The notes below the pieces were generated by a model. It had not been told where the DNA came from and ran no database searches. It saw only the letters and a list, made by a program, of their open reading frames with translations. Below, one piece after another: positions 33,636-41,906 of a stretch of DNA of 64,000 nt. The position numbers were made by a program, and so were the translations under genes. Source of the stretch: Oscillospiraceae bacterium (GTDB lineage: Bacteria > Bacillota > Clostridia > Oscillospirales > Acutalibacteraceae); assembly GCA_902792985.1 (NCBI GenBank), contig CADBBT010000002.1:1-64000 (forward strand). Reading direction: 5' to 3'. How positions within the stretch are numbered: the stretch's first letter is position 1; the number at the start of each line of letters is the position of its first letter.

Positions 33636-35045
33636 TCACTTTTCATACGAAAAGTACGCCTTGCACGCACGGAACGTGCTGTAAACGTCGTTTTTGGCAA
33701 CAACTTCAAACGGCGCGTGCATCGACAGCACGGGCACGCCGAGATCGACCACATCCACGTTCATGTTGGCAACATACATTGCCACCGTGCCGCCGCCGCC
33801 CTCATCGACCTTGCCGAGCTCGCCGATCTGCCAGCAGACGTTTTCGCTGTCCAGCGCGGCACGGACCCAGCCGAGGAATTCCGCATGCGCATCGGAGCTG
33901 CCGCTCTTGCCGCGTGCGCCGGTGTATTTGGTAATGACCGCGCCGTGGTTGAGGAACGCGGCGTTCAACTTGTCGTGCACCTGCGGGAAGGTCGGGTCAA
34001 AGCCGGCGTTGACGTCGGCGGAAAGACAGGAGGATTTTCCGAGCACACGGTGCACGGGCACGCCTGCCTGCAGTGCAAGCTCGGCGATGAAATCATGCAG
34101 ATAGGCCGAATTCAGGCCGGTGTTGCCGTCGGAGCCGATCTCCTCCTTGTCGGTGAGCACGGCCAGTGAGGTCTTCGCCGGCACGTCAACGGCAAGCAGC
34201 GCCTCCATCGCGGGATACGCGCACACACGGTCGTCGTGGCCGTAGGCGCCGATCATGCTGCGGTCAAAACCGATGTCGCGCGCCTGAAACGCCGGAACCA
34301 GTTCCAGCTCGGCAGAAATGAAGTCGTCTTCGGTGATGCCGTATTTTTCGTTAAGCAGACGCAGAATATTCAGCTTGACCAGCTCGCTGCCCTCGTCGTC
34401 CTTGAACGGGCGCGAACCGATCAGGATGTTCAGTTCTTCGCCCTTGATGCCGTCAGACAGCGTGCGTTTGGACTGCTCCGCCGCAAGGTGCGGCAGCAAG
34501 TCGGTGACCACAAACTGCGGCTCGCCCGCTTCTTCGCCCAGCCGGACGGTGACTTTTTCGCCGTTCTTTTTGACAAACACGCCGTGCAGAGACAGCGGGA
34601 TGGCGACCCACTGATATTTGCGGATGCCGCCGTAATAATGCGTTTTGAAATAGCCAAGCTCGTCACTTTCATACAGCGGAGTCGGCTTGAGATCCAGACG
34701 CGGAGAGTCGATGTGCGACGCGACGATCCGTACGCCGTTTGCAACGCTCTCTTTGCCGAAGACGCAAAGAATGACCGACTTGCCGCGGTTGCCGAAATAG
34801 ACCTTGTCGCCAGGAGCATAGGTCTTGTCGGGATCAAACGGAACAAAGCCCGCCTCTTCAATGTGCTTCACGATCCAACAAAAACATTCACGCTCGGTCT
34901 TGGCGCCGTTCAAAAACGCTTTGTACCCCTCGCAGAACGCGTCGGCGTTTGCCGTTTCATCTGCGTCAAAGCGCGCGGTGAAGTGCTCGTTTTTGCGGAA
35001 CAACTGCTCCTTGAGCTGTTCAGCCTTTGATTTTTCCTTGTCCAT
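33636..35045 (-). CDS. M18-family aminopeptidase
   Basis: The 469-residue protein matches aspartyl-type M18 aminopeptidases in length and motifs. ASHIDSPRLDLKP near residue 110 holds the first metal ligands, TDKEEIGSDGNTG near 300 has the catalytic Glu pair, and SMHAPFEVV near the C-terminus contains the last His ligand. These cytosolic dodecameric zinc enzymes remove N-terminal residues from peptides and serve peptide recycling. Start ATG is behind GGAGGTTCCATT. It is the last gene of the prfA-tsaC-coaE operon, 12 bases after the transglycosylase. Confidence 0.93.
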   Translation of the reverse strand: MDKEKSKAEQLKEQLFRKNEHFTARFDADETANADAFCEGYKAFLNGAKTERECFCWIVKHIEEAGFVPFDPDKTYAPGDKVYFGNRGKSVILCVFGKESVANGVRIVASHIDSPRLDLKPTPLYESDELGYFKTHYYGGIRKYQWVAIPLSLHGVFVKKNGEKVTVRLGEEAGEPQFVVTDLLPHLAAEQSKRTLSDGIKGEELNILIGSRPFKDDEGSELVKLNILRLLNEKYGITEDDFISAELELVPAFQARDIGFDRSMIGAYGHDDRVCAYPAMEALLAVDVPAKTSLAVLTDKEEIGSDGNTGLNSAYLHDFIAELALQAGVPVHRVLGKSSCLSADVNAGFDPTFPQVHDKLNAAFLNHGAVITKYTGARGKSGSSDAHAEFLGWVRAALDSENVCWQIGELGKVDEGGGGTVAMYVANMNVDVVDLGVPVLSMHAPFEVVAKNDVYSTFRACKAYFSYEK

Positions 35046-35057
35046 AATGGAACCTCC

Positions 35058-35666
35058 TTAATCTAAATCGTAGAGTGCGGCGTAAATGCGCTGCACTTTT
35101 TTTACTCTTTTTACATAGCGCTCCGTGGTGCCGAACGGAATAGTGCGCAGCGTTTTCCCGTCTGCGCTGTAACGCTCGTCCTGCAGCCATTTGCCGACAT
35201 TGCCGATCCCCGCGTGATAGGCGGCGACCGCCGTACTCTGTTCGCCGGCGAATTCCGACAGCAGGATGTGCAGCAGATAGCAGCCGTAGCGCACGTTGAT
35301 TGCCGGATCAAACAGATCGTCTTCGGTGTATTCCTCACCGGTTTTTGAGCACAGCCAACGGAAAGTATCCGGCATAAGCTGCATCAGCCCGCGTGCGCCG
35401 ACATTTGACACCGCCTGCGGATCAAAGCCGCTTTCGCATTTGATGACGGCGTAAACGAACGAGCGCGGCAAATTTTGCGCCTGACAACCGATTTCGACCT
35501 CTTTTTCATATTGCAGCGGATATAATGATTTCAGCACACCGCGCACGGCAAGTCTGCCGGTGAAGCCGACCAGAAAGCCGACGCCCACACACAGCAGCAA
35601 AATCAGCACGACAGCGCGCAAGTGGATCCTGCGGTGCACACGGCGAGGATTATTCAAGCGTTTCAA
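35058..35666 (-). CDS. Lytic transglycosylase (SLT domain), membrane-anchored
   Basis: I take the TTG at 35666 behind TGGAGGCTGCCA; this gives 202 residues and overlaps the coaE stop by 17 bases. An N-terminal hydrophobic segment (AVVLILLLCVGVGFLVGF) anchors it outside the membrane. The SLT domain follows: YAVIKCESGFDPQAVS with the catalytic Glu, then GARGLMQLMPDTF, AINVRYGCYLL and AYHAGIGNVGKWL, all family signatures. It cleaves the glycan strands of peptidoglycan to give 1,6-anhydro ends, in wall turnover. A longer open frame upstream lies inside coaE and is not credible. Confidence 0.9.
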   Translation of the reverse strand: MKRLNNPRRVHRRIHLRAVVLILLLCVGVGFLVGFTGRLAVRGVLKSLYPLQYEKEVEIGCQAQNLPRSFVYAVIKCESGFDPQAVSNVGARGLMQLMPDTFRWLCSKTGEEYTEDDLFDPAINVRYGCYLLHILLSEFAGEQSTAVAAYHAGIGNVGKWLQDERYSADGKTLRTIPFGTTERYVKRVKKVQRIYAALYDLD

Positions 35667-36225
35667 TGGCAGCCTCCAGTGCGTTCGGTGTGTTGTTTTC
35701 AATGATGATGTCGGCCTGTGAAAGATAATAGTCGTCCTCTTTCTGCATCCGCATCCGCGCACGCGCATCTTCTTCGCTTAAGCCGTCGCGGGAACGAATG
35801 CGCTGCAAACGTATTTGTTCCGGCGCGGTGACAACGATGATTTTTTCGCACAGCGCTTTGGACGGACTTTCCAGCAGCGCCGCCGCGTCAAACACGCAGC
35901 GGGTAAAGCCGGCGTTTTGCGCCTTTTGCACCTCGGCGCGCAACAGTGCGTCGATTGCGGGATGAGTGATCGAATCGAGCTGCTGTTTGCCGTCCGATCG
36001 CGTGTTTACCTTGCGCACAAGCGCCTTGCGGTCAAGACTGCCGTCCGGCAGCAAAATGTCTGCGCCGAAGACGGAGGCCAGCGTTTGCAAAACAGGCGAA
36101 CCCTTTTGCGTCACCTGCCGCGCGAGCACGTCGCCGTCGATCACATACCAGCCCTTTTCACGCAGCAGCGCCGCAGCAGTGGATTTTCCAGCACCGGTTT
36201 TTCCGGTCAAGCCGTAAATTTTCAT
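35650..36225 (-). CDS. coaE: Dephospho-CoA kinase
   Basis: The ATG at 36225 behind GTGAGGCGCTT gives 191 residues, the normal length. IYGLTGKTGAGKSTAAALL is the P-loop start of CoaE, DGDVLARQVTQKGSP and THPAIDALL fit the CoA-binding and lid regions, and VVTAPEQIRLQRIRSRDGLSEEDARAR is the adenine/LID signature. It phosphorylates the ribose 3' hydroxyl of dephospho-CoA, the last step of CoA synthesis, in the cytoplasm. It lies seven bases after tsaC and overlaps the transglycosylase start. Confidence 0.95.
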   Translation of the reverse strand: MKIYGLTGKTGAGKSTAAALLREKGWYVIDGDVLARQVTQKGSPVLQTLASVFGADILLPDGSLDRKALVRKVNTRSDGKQQLDSITHPAIDALLRAEVQKAQNAGFTRCVFDAAALLESPSKALCEKIIVVTAPEQIRLQRIRSRDGLSEEDARARMRMQKEDDYYLSQADIIIENNTPNALEAAIETLE

Positions 36226-36232
36226 AAGCGCC

Positions 36233-37258
36233 TCACAGTTCGATGATATGGAACGCAGCGGCACGCACAAGCCGATTGAACACGGCAAGGCCGATGCCGT
36301 CCATCGCCGGAAAACGGGCATACACGCGTTTTGCCCCGCAGCGGTCCACTTCCCGCAGCGCTTCAAAAATGCGCTGCGCCTGTGAAAGGCTGTCCTTTTC
36401 GCTGCCGAACGTCACGGTTTTTACCGGAAGCAGCGCGGCCTCCTCCGTAAAGCAGAGCGCAAGCGTGTGTTCGTCCGCGTGCGATAAAACATAAGCGCGA
36501 AATGCTTCAAAGCTGCCCTTGAGCAGCACGACCTCAGCGCGCGGCGCGTAGTGTTTGTATTTCATGCCCGGAGACGCGGCAACAGCGCCGCTTTGCAGCT
36601 GATCGTAAACAGCGGGGTCGATCTCAAGTTCACCCAGCACTTTGCGCAGCATTTCCGGCGTTACGCCGCCCGGACGCAGCAGCCGCGGCACATCGCCGCA
36701 CAGTGAAAGCACCGTGGATTCCACGCCGACACTGCACGGACCCGCGTCTACGATGGCGTCGATCTTTCCGCCGAGATCCTCCAGCACATCCGATGCTCTG
36801 GTCGGACTGGGGCGCCCGCTCGTATTTGCGGAAGGCGCGGCCAGCGGCACGCCGGCAAAGTCGATCACCGCACGCGCAATCGGATGCGACGGCAGGCGCA
36901 CGGCAACGGTGGAGAGTCCGCCGCTGACAACAGGGCCGATGCGTTCGCTTTTCGGCAAAATCATGGTCAGCGGACCCGGCCAAAACAGCGACGCGAGCTT
37001 TTTTGCGCGATCGGGAATCTCTGTTACAAGCGCTTCCCATTGTTCAAACGCGCTGATGTGCACGATCAAAGGGTTGTCGGACGGTCTGCCCTTTGCCCGG
37101 TAAATGCCGCGCACGGCGTCTTCGTCAAAGGCGTTGGCCGCAAGGCCGTAGACCGTTTCGGTCGGAATGGCGGCAAGTCCGCCGCGCCGAAGAATTTTAC
37201 CGACATCCTTCAGACGTTCGTCGTGCGGGTCAGTGGTCGTAATCAGTTTTGTTTCCAT
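36233..37258 (-). CDS. tsaC: L-threonylcarbamoyladenylate synthase (Sua5/YrdC)
   Basis: The 341-residue protein has a YrdC domain in the first 200 residues (GGLAAIPTETVYGLAANAFDE, KGRPSDNPLIVHI, FWPGPLTMIL, VESTVLSLCGD) and a C-terminal Sua5 domain, so it is the long Sua5 form. It makes threonylcarbamoyl-AMP from threonine, bicarbonate and ATP, for the t6A37 modification of ANN-decoding tRNAs. Next to prfA it forms a conserved Firmicute translation cluster. The start is three bases past the prfA stop, and AAGGAT in the end of prfA is its ribosome binding site. Confidence 0.95.
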   Translation of the reverse strand: METKLITTTDPHDERLKDVGKILRRGGLAAIPTETVYGLAANAFDEDAVRGIYRAKGRPSDNPLIVHISAFEQWEALVTEIPDRAKKLASLFWPGPLTMILPKSERIGPVVSGGLSTVAVRLPSHPIARAVIDFAGVPLAAPSANTSGRPSPTRASDVLEDLGGKIDAIVDAGPCSVGVESTVLSLCGDVPRLLRPGGVTPEMLRKVLGELEIDPAVYDQLQSGAVAASPGMKYKHYAPRAEVVLLKGSFEAFRAYVLSHADEHTLALCFTEEAALLPVKTVTFGSEKDSLSQAQRIFEALREVDRCGAKRVYARFPAMDGIGLAVFNRLVRAAAFHIIEL

Positions 37259-37261
37259 CTT

Positions 37262-38344
37262 TTATCCTTCGTTTTCGCCGCTCGCCTTGAGCTTTTCGGC
37301 AGTATCGGCGGTGATCAGCGCGTCGATCACTTCGTCCATATCACCGTTAATGAACTGTTCCAGCTTATACAGCGTCAGCCCGATGCGGTGATCGGACACG
37401 CGGCTTTGGGGAAAGTTATAGGTGCGGATGCGTTCACTGCGGTCGCCGGTACCCACCTGGGACTTTCGCGTGTCGGCAATGGTCGATTGCTGCTTTTGCC
37501 GCTCCTGTTCAAGCAGCTTTGCACGCAGCACCCGCATGGCCTTGTCTTTGTTTTTATGCTGACTGCGCTCATCCTGACATTCCACGACCGTGCCCGTCGG
37601 CAGGTGTGTGATGCGGATGGCGGATTCCGTTTTGTTGATATGCTGACCGCCGGCGCCGCTGGAGCGGAACGTATCGATCTGCAGATCGGCGGGGTTGATG
37701 TCGATATCCACGTCCTCGGCCTCCGGCAGAACGGCCACCGTCGCGGTCGATGTATGGATGCGGCCCTGCGACTCCGTTTCCGGCACGCGCTGCACACGGT
37801 GCACGCCGCTTTCAAATTTAAAGCGGGAATATGCGCCTTCGCCCGAAACGAGGAAGCTGACTTCCTTGAAACCGCCGAGCTCTGTCTCGTTGGCGCCGAG
37901 CAGTTCCGTTTTGAACCCCTTGCGTTCGGCGTACATCCCGTACATACGGAACAGCACGCCCGCAAACAGCGCGGATTCTTCGCCGCCGGCGCCGCCGCGA
38001 ATTTCCACGATCACGTTTTTGTCGTCGTTTTCGTCGCGCGGCAGCAACAAGACCTTCAGCTCCTCTGTCAGCTTTTCGCAGATCTCCTTCTGCGCTTCGG
38101 CCTCCTCTTGCGCCATCTCGCGCAGCTCCGGGTCGCTGTCGGGATCTTCAAGCAGCAGCTTCGCTTCATCAAGCGCCGCCTTTGCGCTTTGATAGGCGCG
38201 ATATGTTTCCACCACCGGCTGCAGTGTCTTGCGCTCGCGCATCAGCGCGGCATAGGTCTTCCGGTCGGAAACAACGGCGGGATCGCAAAGCTTTTCATCC
38301 ACTTCCACAAACCGCGCTTCCACATCGGCAAGTTTTTCAAGCAT
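37262..38344 (-). CDS. prfA: Peptide chain release factor 1
   Basis: The 360-residue protein is full length. [19 protein letters not shown] near residue 230 holds the GGQ motif that enters the peptidyl-transferase centre, [13 protein letters not shown] follows, and the C-terminal [15 protein letters not shown] is conserved. It ends translation at UAA and UAG. The start overlaps the DUF951 stop by eight bases. The class (RF1, not RF2) is judged from overall pattern and from the absence of the prfB programmed frameshift. Confidence 0.96.
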   Translation of the reverse strand: MLEKLADVEARFVEVDEKLCDPAVVSDRKTYAALMRERKTLQPVVETYRAYQSAKAALDEAKLLLEDPDSDPELREMAQEEAEAQKEICEKLTEELKVLLLPRDENDDKNVIVEIRGGAGGEESALFAGVLFRMYGMYAERKGFKTELLGANETELGGFKEVSFLVSGEGAYSRFKFESGVHRVQRVPETESQGRIHTSTATVAVLPEAEDVDIDINPADLQIDTFRSSGAGGQHINKTESAIRITHLPTGTVVECQDERSQHKNKDKAMRVLRAKLLEQERQKQQSTIADTRKSQVGTGDRSERIRTYNFPQSRVSDHRIGLTLYKLEQFINGDMDEVIDALITADTAEKLKASGENEG

Positions 38345-38534
38345 CGCTTTCCTGCTCCTCCCTGATGATCTTTCGGATGTTCTTTTCCGCCTTGCGTCGC
38401 GGCACCATCACCTCATGCGCACAGCCACGGCAGCGCAGACGAAAATCCATGCCGCTTCTCAGGACCTCAAATTCGTTGGCGCCGCAGGGATGATTCTTTT
38501 TCATCACCAGCACATCGCCCACACGCACGTCCAT
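38337..38534 (-). CDS. DUF951 family protein
   Basis: The ATG at 38534 behind AAAAGGAGATGCTTT gives 65 residues. [28 protein letters not shown] is the DUF951 signature; a C..C pair ([10 protein letters not shown]) may bind zinc. The family is short, widespread in Firmicutes and of unknown function, often near translation or chromosome-maintenance genes. It leads the operon, with a TTGATA-17-TATAAT promoter just upstream, and its end overlaps prfA. Confidence 0.9.
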   Translation of the reverse strand: MDVRVGDVLVMKKNHPCGANEFEVLRSGMDFRLRCRGCAHEVMVPRRKAEKNIRKIIREEQESDA

Positions 38535-38566
38535 AAAGCATCTCCTTTTCAAGTCTCTAAAGATAT

Positions 38567-38595
38567 ATTATACCAAATGATTCCAAAAATATCAA
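38567..38595 (-). promoter_or_regulatory. Promoter of the DUF951-prfA-tsaC-coaE-SLT-aminopeptidase operon
   Basis: On the minus strand TTGATA (38595-38590) and TATAAT (38572-38567) are 17 bp apart, 33 bases before the DUF951 ATG. Confidence 0.75.
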
Positions 38596-38689
38596 TCATT
38601 CCGGGCAATCAATCAAAATAAAATCCGTTTTCAATACATATATTGAAACGAAACAATAAAAAGCTGCTTGCAGCGGAAAGGACTTCACC

Positions 38690-39643
38690 ATGAAACTCTA
38701 TTATCCGGAAAGCTATCTTCTCCCCACCGAGGACAACGTCGCCGCATTTTCTTCCGGCGCGGCGCTCAAGGAGGCGTTTTACAGCGGAAAAATCTTGGAA
38801 GCGCGCGCCGTTATGTGCGACAAGGCGCACGATCTGCATGTCGATCTCGGCGTGATGCGCGGCATCATCCCGCGCACAGAAGGAGCGATCGGACTCGACG
38901 ACGGCTCCGTGCGCGACATCGCGGTCATCTCCCGTGTCGGCAAGCCCGTGATGTTCAAGATCACCGGTTTTACCGCCGACGAAAGCGGCCGCCCGCTCGC
39001 TGTGCTCAGCCGCCGCGCTGTGCAGCAGGAATGTTTGAACGAATACATCGCGCATCTGCTGCCCGGCGACATCATCGACGCCGTGGTCACACATCTGGAA
39101 CCCTTCGGCGTATTCTGCGACATCGGCGCGGGCATCAGCGCGCTGATGCCGATCGACACGATCTCCGTCTCGCGCATCCCCCACCCCTGCGCGCGCTTCA
39201 CGCCGGGGCAGCGCATCAAAGCGCTCGTCAAGAATATGGACGATGCAGGCAGGATCACGCTCAGCTATAAGGAGCTGCTCGGCACATGGGAGGAGAACGC
39301 GGCGTTTTTCCGCCCGGGCGAAACCGTGCCGGGGATCGTGCGCTCTGTGGAGCGGTACGGCATTTTTGTGGAGCTGCGGCCGAATCTCGCGGGGCTCGCG
39401 GAATATCTGCCGGGGGTATCGCCCGGGCAGCAGGCCAGCGTGTATATCAAGAACCTCATCCCGGAGCGCATGAAGATCAAGCTCATCATCGTGGACGCCT
39501 TTGACGCAGCTGTTCCGGCGGCAAAAACGCAGTATTTTCTTTCCGGCACGCACATTGACCGCTGGGTCTACTCCCCCGCCTGCTGCGAAAAGACCATCGA
39601 GACGGTTTTTGCGCGACAGCCGGCTGTTGCGGGCGCCGTTTGA
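38690..39643 (+). CDS. S1 RNA-binding domain protein (ribosomal protein S1-like)
   Basis: The 317-residue protein has three S1-type OB-fold segments: residues about 30-100 (ARAVMCDKAHDLHVDLGVMRGIIPR), 120-195 (DIIDAVVTHLEPFGVFCDIGAGISALMP) and 210-275 (GETVPGIVRSVERYGIFVELRPNLAGLAEY). The second and third match the RNA-binding consensus well. Such shortened S1 relatives in Firmicutes bind RNA or the ribosome; the exact role is not known. ATG is behind GCGGAAAGGACTTCACC. Confidence 0.85.
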   Translation: MKLYYPESYLLPTEDNVAAFSSGAALKEAFYSGKILEARAVMCDKAHDLHVDLGVMRGIIPRTEGAIGLDDGSVRDIAVISRVGKPVMFKITGFTADESGRPLAVLSRRAVQQECLNEYIAHLLPGDIIDAVVTHLEPFGVFCDIGAGISALMPIDTISVSRIPHPCARFTPGQRIKALVKNMDDAGRITLSYKELLGTWEENAAFFRPGETVPGIVRSVERYGIFVELRPNLAGLAEYLPGVSPGQQASVYIKNLIPERMKIKLIIVDAFDAAVPAAKTQYFLSGTHIDRWVYSPACCEKTIETVFARQPAVAGAV

Positions 39644-39720
39644 GCGAATGATTTGCAGAATTTCTGTAAAGGTTATGCATTGTCAAAGCAAAAGAGGGTG
39701 TAAAGTAAAAAGCTTCTCTT

Positions 39721-39839
39721 TGTGGAAAACTGCGTGAAATTTATTGAAAACTTTAATTTTTCCACATATTTTTTCTGGTTTAGAATGATTTTTCCGGGAA
39801 ATCGTGAAGTTTTCCGCTTTACTCACAGAGTTTTCCACA
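39721..39839. promoter_or_regulatory. Cluster of three DnaA-box-like 9-mers in an AT-rich gap
   Basis: TTTTCCACA occurs at 39758-39766 and 39831-39839, and its complement TGTGGAAAA at 39721-39729. This differs by one base from the usual TTATCCACA box. No dnaA or dnaN is nearby, so a regulatory DnaA-binding cluster is more likely than oriC. Otherwise 39644-39870 has no gene. Confidence 0.4.
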
Positions 39840-39920
39840 TCCGGCGGTAGGATTATTCATTTATATGTAAATGAAGGAAAAGAAAAAACGCCGCTCCGCC
39901 GCTAAGAGAAGGCGTAAAAA

Positions 39921-39963
39921 AGAAACGATCGGGTTCCGCTTGTCCGGAGACCCGATCCGTTTT
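39921..39963 (-). terminator. Intrinsic terminator of the carboxylesterase gene
   Basis: GATCGGGT and ACCCGATC flank a loop of about 15 bases. On the minus strand GTTTCTTTTTT follows. The minus-strand stem begins within a few bases of the stop codon. Confidence 0.7.
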
Positions 39964-41793
39964 TCAGCAGGCTTTGCCGGATTTCTTTTTCCTGTGCCGC
40001 CGGATCAAAAGCACTGTGCCGACGATCAGCAAAGCGAGCAGTGCGACAAGCAGTGCGGCAGCGATGCCGACAACCTTCCAAACCGTGGGAACATTGAAAT
40101 CCAGATTCGTATAGCAGCCATTCAACCCGTATTTCAACAACGGCTCGATCAAAACGCGCTGCTGCGAAAGCAGGTCGGTTTCCGTGCCAAACTTATCGCC
40201 GATCACCATGCTCACCCGATTCGTTTCACTGTAGGGCGGCCACACGATGTCGTCTGTGCTCGGATCGCCCGTCTGCGCAAAATTGATCCACATGGTCTGC
40301 ACCGTTGCGGCAAGAAGCGGGTCAATGTTGTTGCCCGTATAGATGGTCTGATCGAGGTTGTTGAAAACATAGGCCAGCTCAACTGCGTGGCAGGCGCCGA
40401 CATCGCCCAGTGCGGAAGGATAGGTCCAATAATAGACAAACGCTTTGCCGCCGTTTGCAGCGTTTGCGCCGGCCTGCGCCGCCGCCGGGACCCGGAACAG
40501 GATATCGTTATAGAATTCCGTGATATTCCATACCTGTTTGTCATGCTGCAGCGCAAGGAACGTCTGCGCTTTCTCCCGGTCACTTTCGGAAAACGATTTG
40601 ATATTAGATTCATACATCACGGGCATCATCAGCCGATAGATGAATTCTCCGTCAATGCCCGGCACGTAATATCCCATTTCAAATGTCCAGTAGCGTGCCT
40701 CATCCGCGTTTGTTCCGATCAAAAAATCCACATGCGCCGCGTCTCCGCGTTCATATGCCGCGTAAAGATCTTCCGGCAAAACAACGCCATCGCGTTCGGG
40801 GAAGTTGTTGTAATCGTTCAAATTGAGGTTGCACTGCGCCAGCTCCTCTTCCGACAGTGCTGTCAGCTCTGCCATGGTGCTGCAGCCCGTCTCATCCAGC
40901 AACATCTGCGTCAGACGCTGGCATTCATCCTTGCTGTAGGTGAGCGCAACGGAGCCGCTTTCGGAGATCACGCGCTGAAAAAGCCCCTGTGTCCCCTGCA
41001 TCAGCGGCAGCAGCGACACGGCGCCGCCGCCTGCAGATTCACCGAAGATCGTCACATGATCGGGTGCGCCGCCGAACGCGCGGATATTGTTTTGCACCCA
41101 CTGCAGCGCGCAAACCATATCAAGCAATCCGAGGTTTCCGCTGTCTGCGTAATCTTCACCGCCGGGCACCGCGGAAAAATCAATAAAGCCCAGAATGCCC
41201 AGACGGTACTCCACAGTCACGAGCACCACATCGGGATGCGCGCGCACGAAGTTTTCACCGTCGTAAATGGGATCGCTGGTTGCGCCCCAGCCGTAAGAAC
41301 CGCCGTGGAAAAAGACCATCACACACTTCTCGCCGCCGTCCGTGCCGGATGTCCAGACGTTCAGCTTCAGACAGTCCTCACTTTGCGGGTAATAGGACCC
41401 GACCTCTGACGGCCACTCGGTCTGGATGGGCGATGCACCGAAATAATATGCTTCATAGACGCTTTCGCTTTCTGCAGCAGGGACCGGCGCCTTCCAGCGC
41501 AGTTCTCCTACCGGCGCTTCGGCAAACGGAATGCCCTTATAGGCGCGAACGCCGTCTGCTTCCCTGCCGACAAACACACCGTTGCTGCATTTGACAGCAA
41601 GGTTCGTTTCATATTCGCCGGTGATCTCCCGGTTCACGCCGTAAAGCGAAAGCATCTTCTGTTTGATGTCCTCCGGTTCGCCTTGCGCGCAGACACAAAA
41701 AGGCAGAACCAGCGCGAGCAGCAGCACGGCAACGGCAAAACTGCAGAACCTTCTGCGCAAGGTCCATCGGTCAAAAAGCAACTGTTTCATCAT
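39964..41793 (-). CDS. Type B carboxylesterase, secreted and membrane-anchored
   Basis: About 609 residues from the ATG at 41793 (GGGAGATTGGAG upstream). A signal peptide (FAVAVLLLALVLPFCVCA) and a C-terminal membrane segment (VVGIAAALLVALLALLIVG) followed by RRHRKKKSG indicate export and anchoring with the enzyme outside. The alpha/beta-hydrolase core has TVEYRLGILGF, the nucleophile elbow FGESAGGG, an acid near GTNADEARYW and the late His in GACHAVELAYVF, as in para-nitrobenzyl esterases. The natural substrate is unknown; it may remove ester groups from plant glycans or xenobiotics. It is monocistronic. Confidence 0.9.
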   Translation of the reverse strand: MMKQLLFDRWTLRRRFCSFAVAVLLLALVLPFCVCAQGEPEDIKQKMLSLYGVNREITGEYETNLAVKCSNGVFVGREADGVRAYKGIPFAEAPVGELRWKAPVPAAESESVYEAYYFGASPIQTEWPSEVGSYYPQSEDCLKLNVWTSGTDGGEKCVMVFFHGGSYGWGATSDPIYDGENFVRAHPDVVLVTVEYRLGILGFIDFSAVPGGEDYADSGNLGLLDMVCALQWVQNNIRAFGGAPDHVTIFGESAGGGAVSLLPLMQGTQGLFQRVISESGSVALTYSKDECQRLTQMLLDETGCSTMAELTALSEEELAQCNLNLNDYNNFPERDGVVLPEDLYAAYERGDAAHVDFLIGTNADEARYWTFEMGYYVPGIDGEFIYRLMMPVMYESNIKSFSESDREKAQTFLALQHDKQVWNITEFYNDILFRVPAAAQAGANAANGGKAFVYYWTYPSALGDVGACHAVELAYVFNNLDQTIYTGNNIDPLLAATVQTMWINFAQTGDPSTDDIVWPPYSETNRVSMVIGDKFGTETDLLSQQRVLIEPLLKYGLNGCYTNLDFNVPTVWKVVGIAAALLVALLALLIVGTVLLIRRHRKKKSGKAC

Positions 41794-41867
41794 TTTCTCC
41801 AATCTCCCGTTTTTTATTCATTATAGCCGTTTACCGCAAATAAAGCAAGCTTCCCCTTTATGAAAAT

Positions 41868-41898
41868 GCCCTGCTGTGTTCCGTCAACTCAGCAGGGC
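41868..41898 (-). terminator. Intrinsic terminator after the GH101-like gene
   Basis: GCCCTGCTG and CAGCAGGGC form a perfect 9-bp stem; on the minus strand ATTTTC follows. Confidence 0.7.
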
Positions 41899-41906
41899 TT
41901 CTTTTC

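Noticed and set aside
30308..33640. AGTCGTTAGTCG-type short repeats as a CRISPR array
   Set aside because: Units are about 8-11 bp, contiguous or isolated, and have no spacer structure. They occur near 30310 and, inverted, near 33610. No cas genes are present.
39721..39839. Chromosomal replication origin
   Set aside because: Three DnaA-like boxes are present, but dnaA, dnaN, rpmH and a clear unwinding region are absent, so I list it only as a DnaA-box cluster.
39871..41409. Plus-strand open frame of 512 codons
   Set aside because: Antisense to the carboxylesterase; shadow frame.
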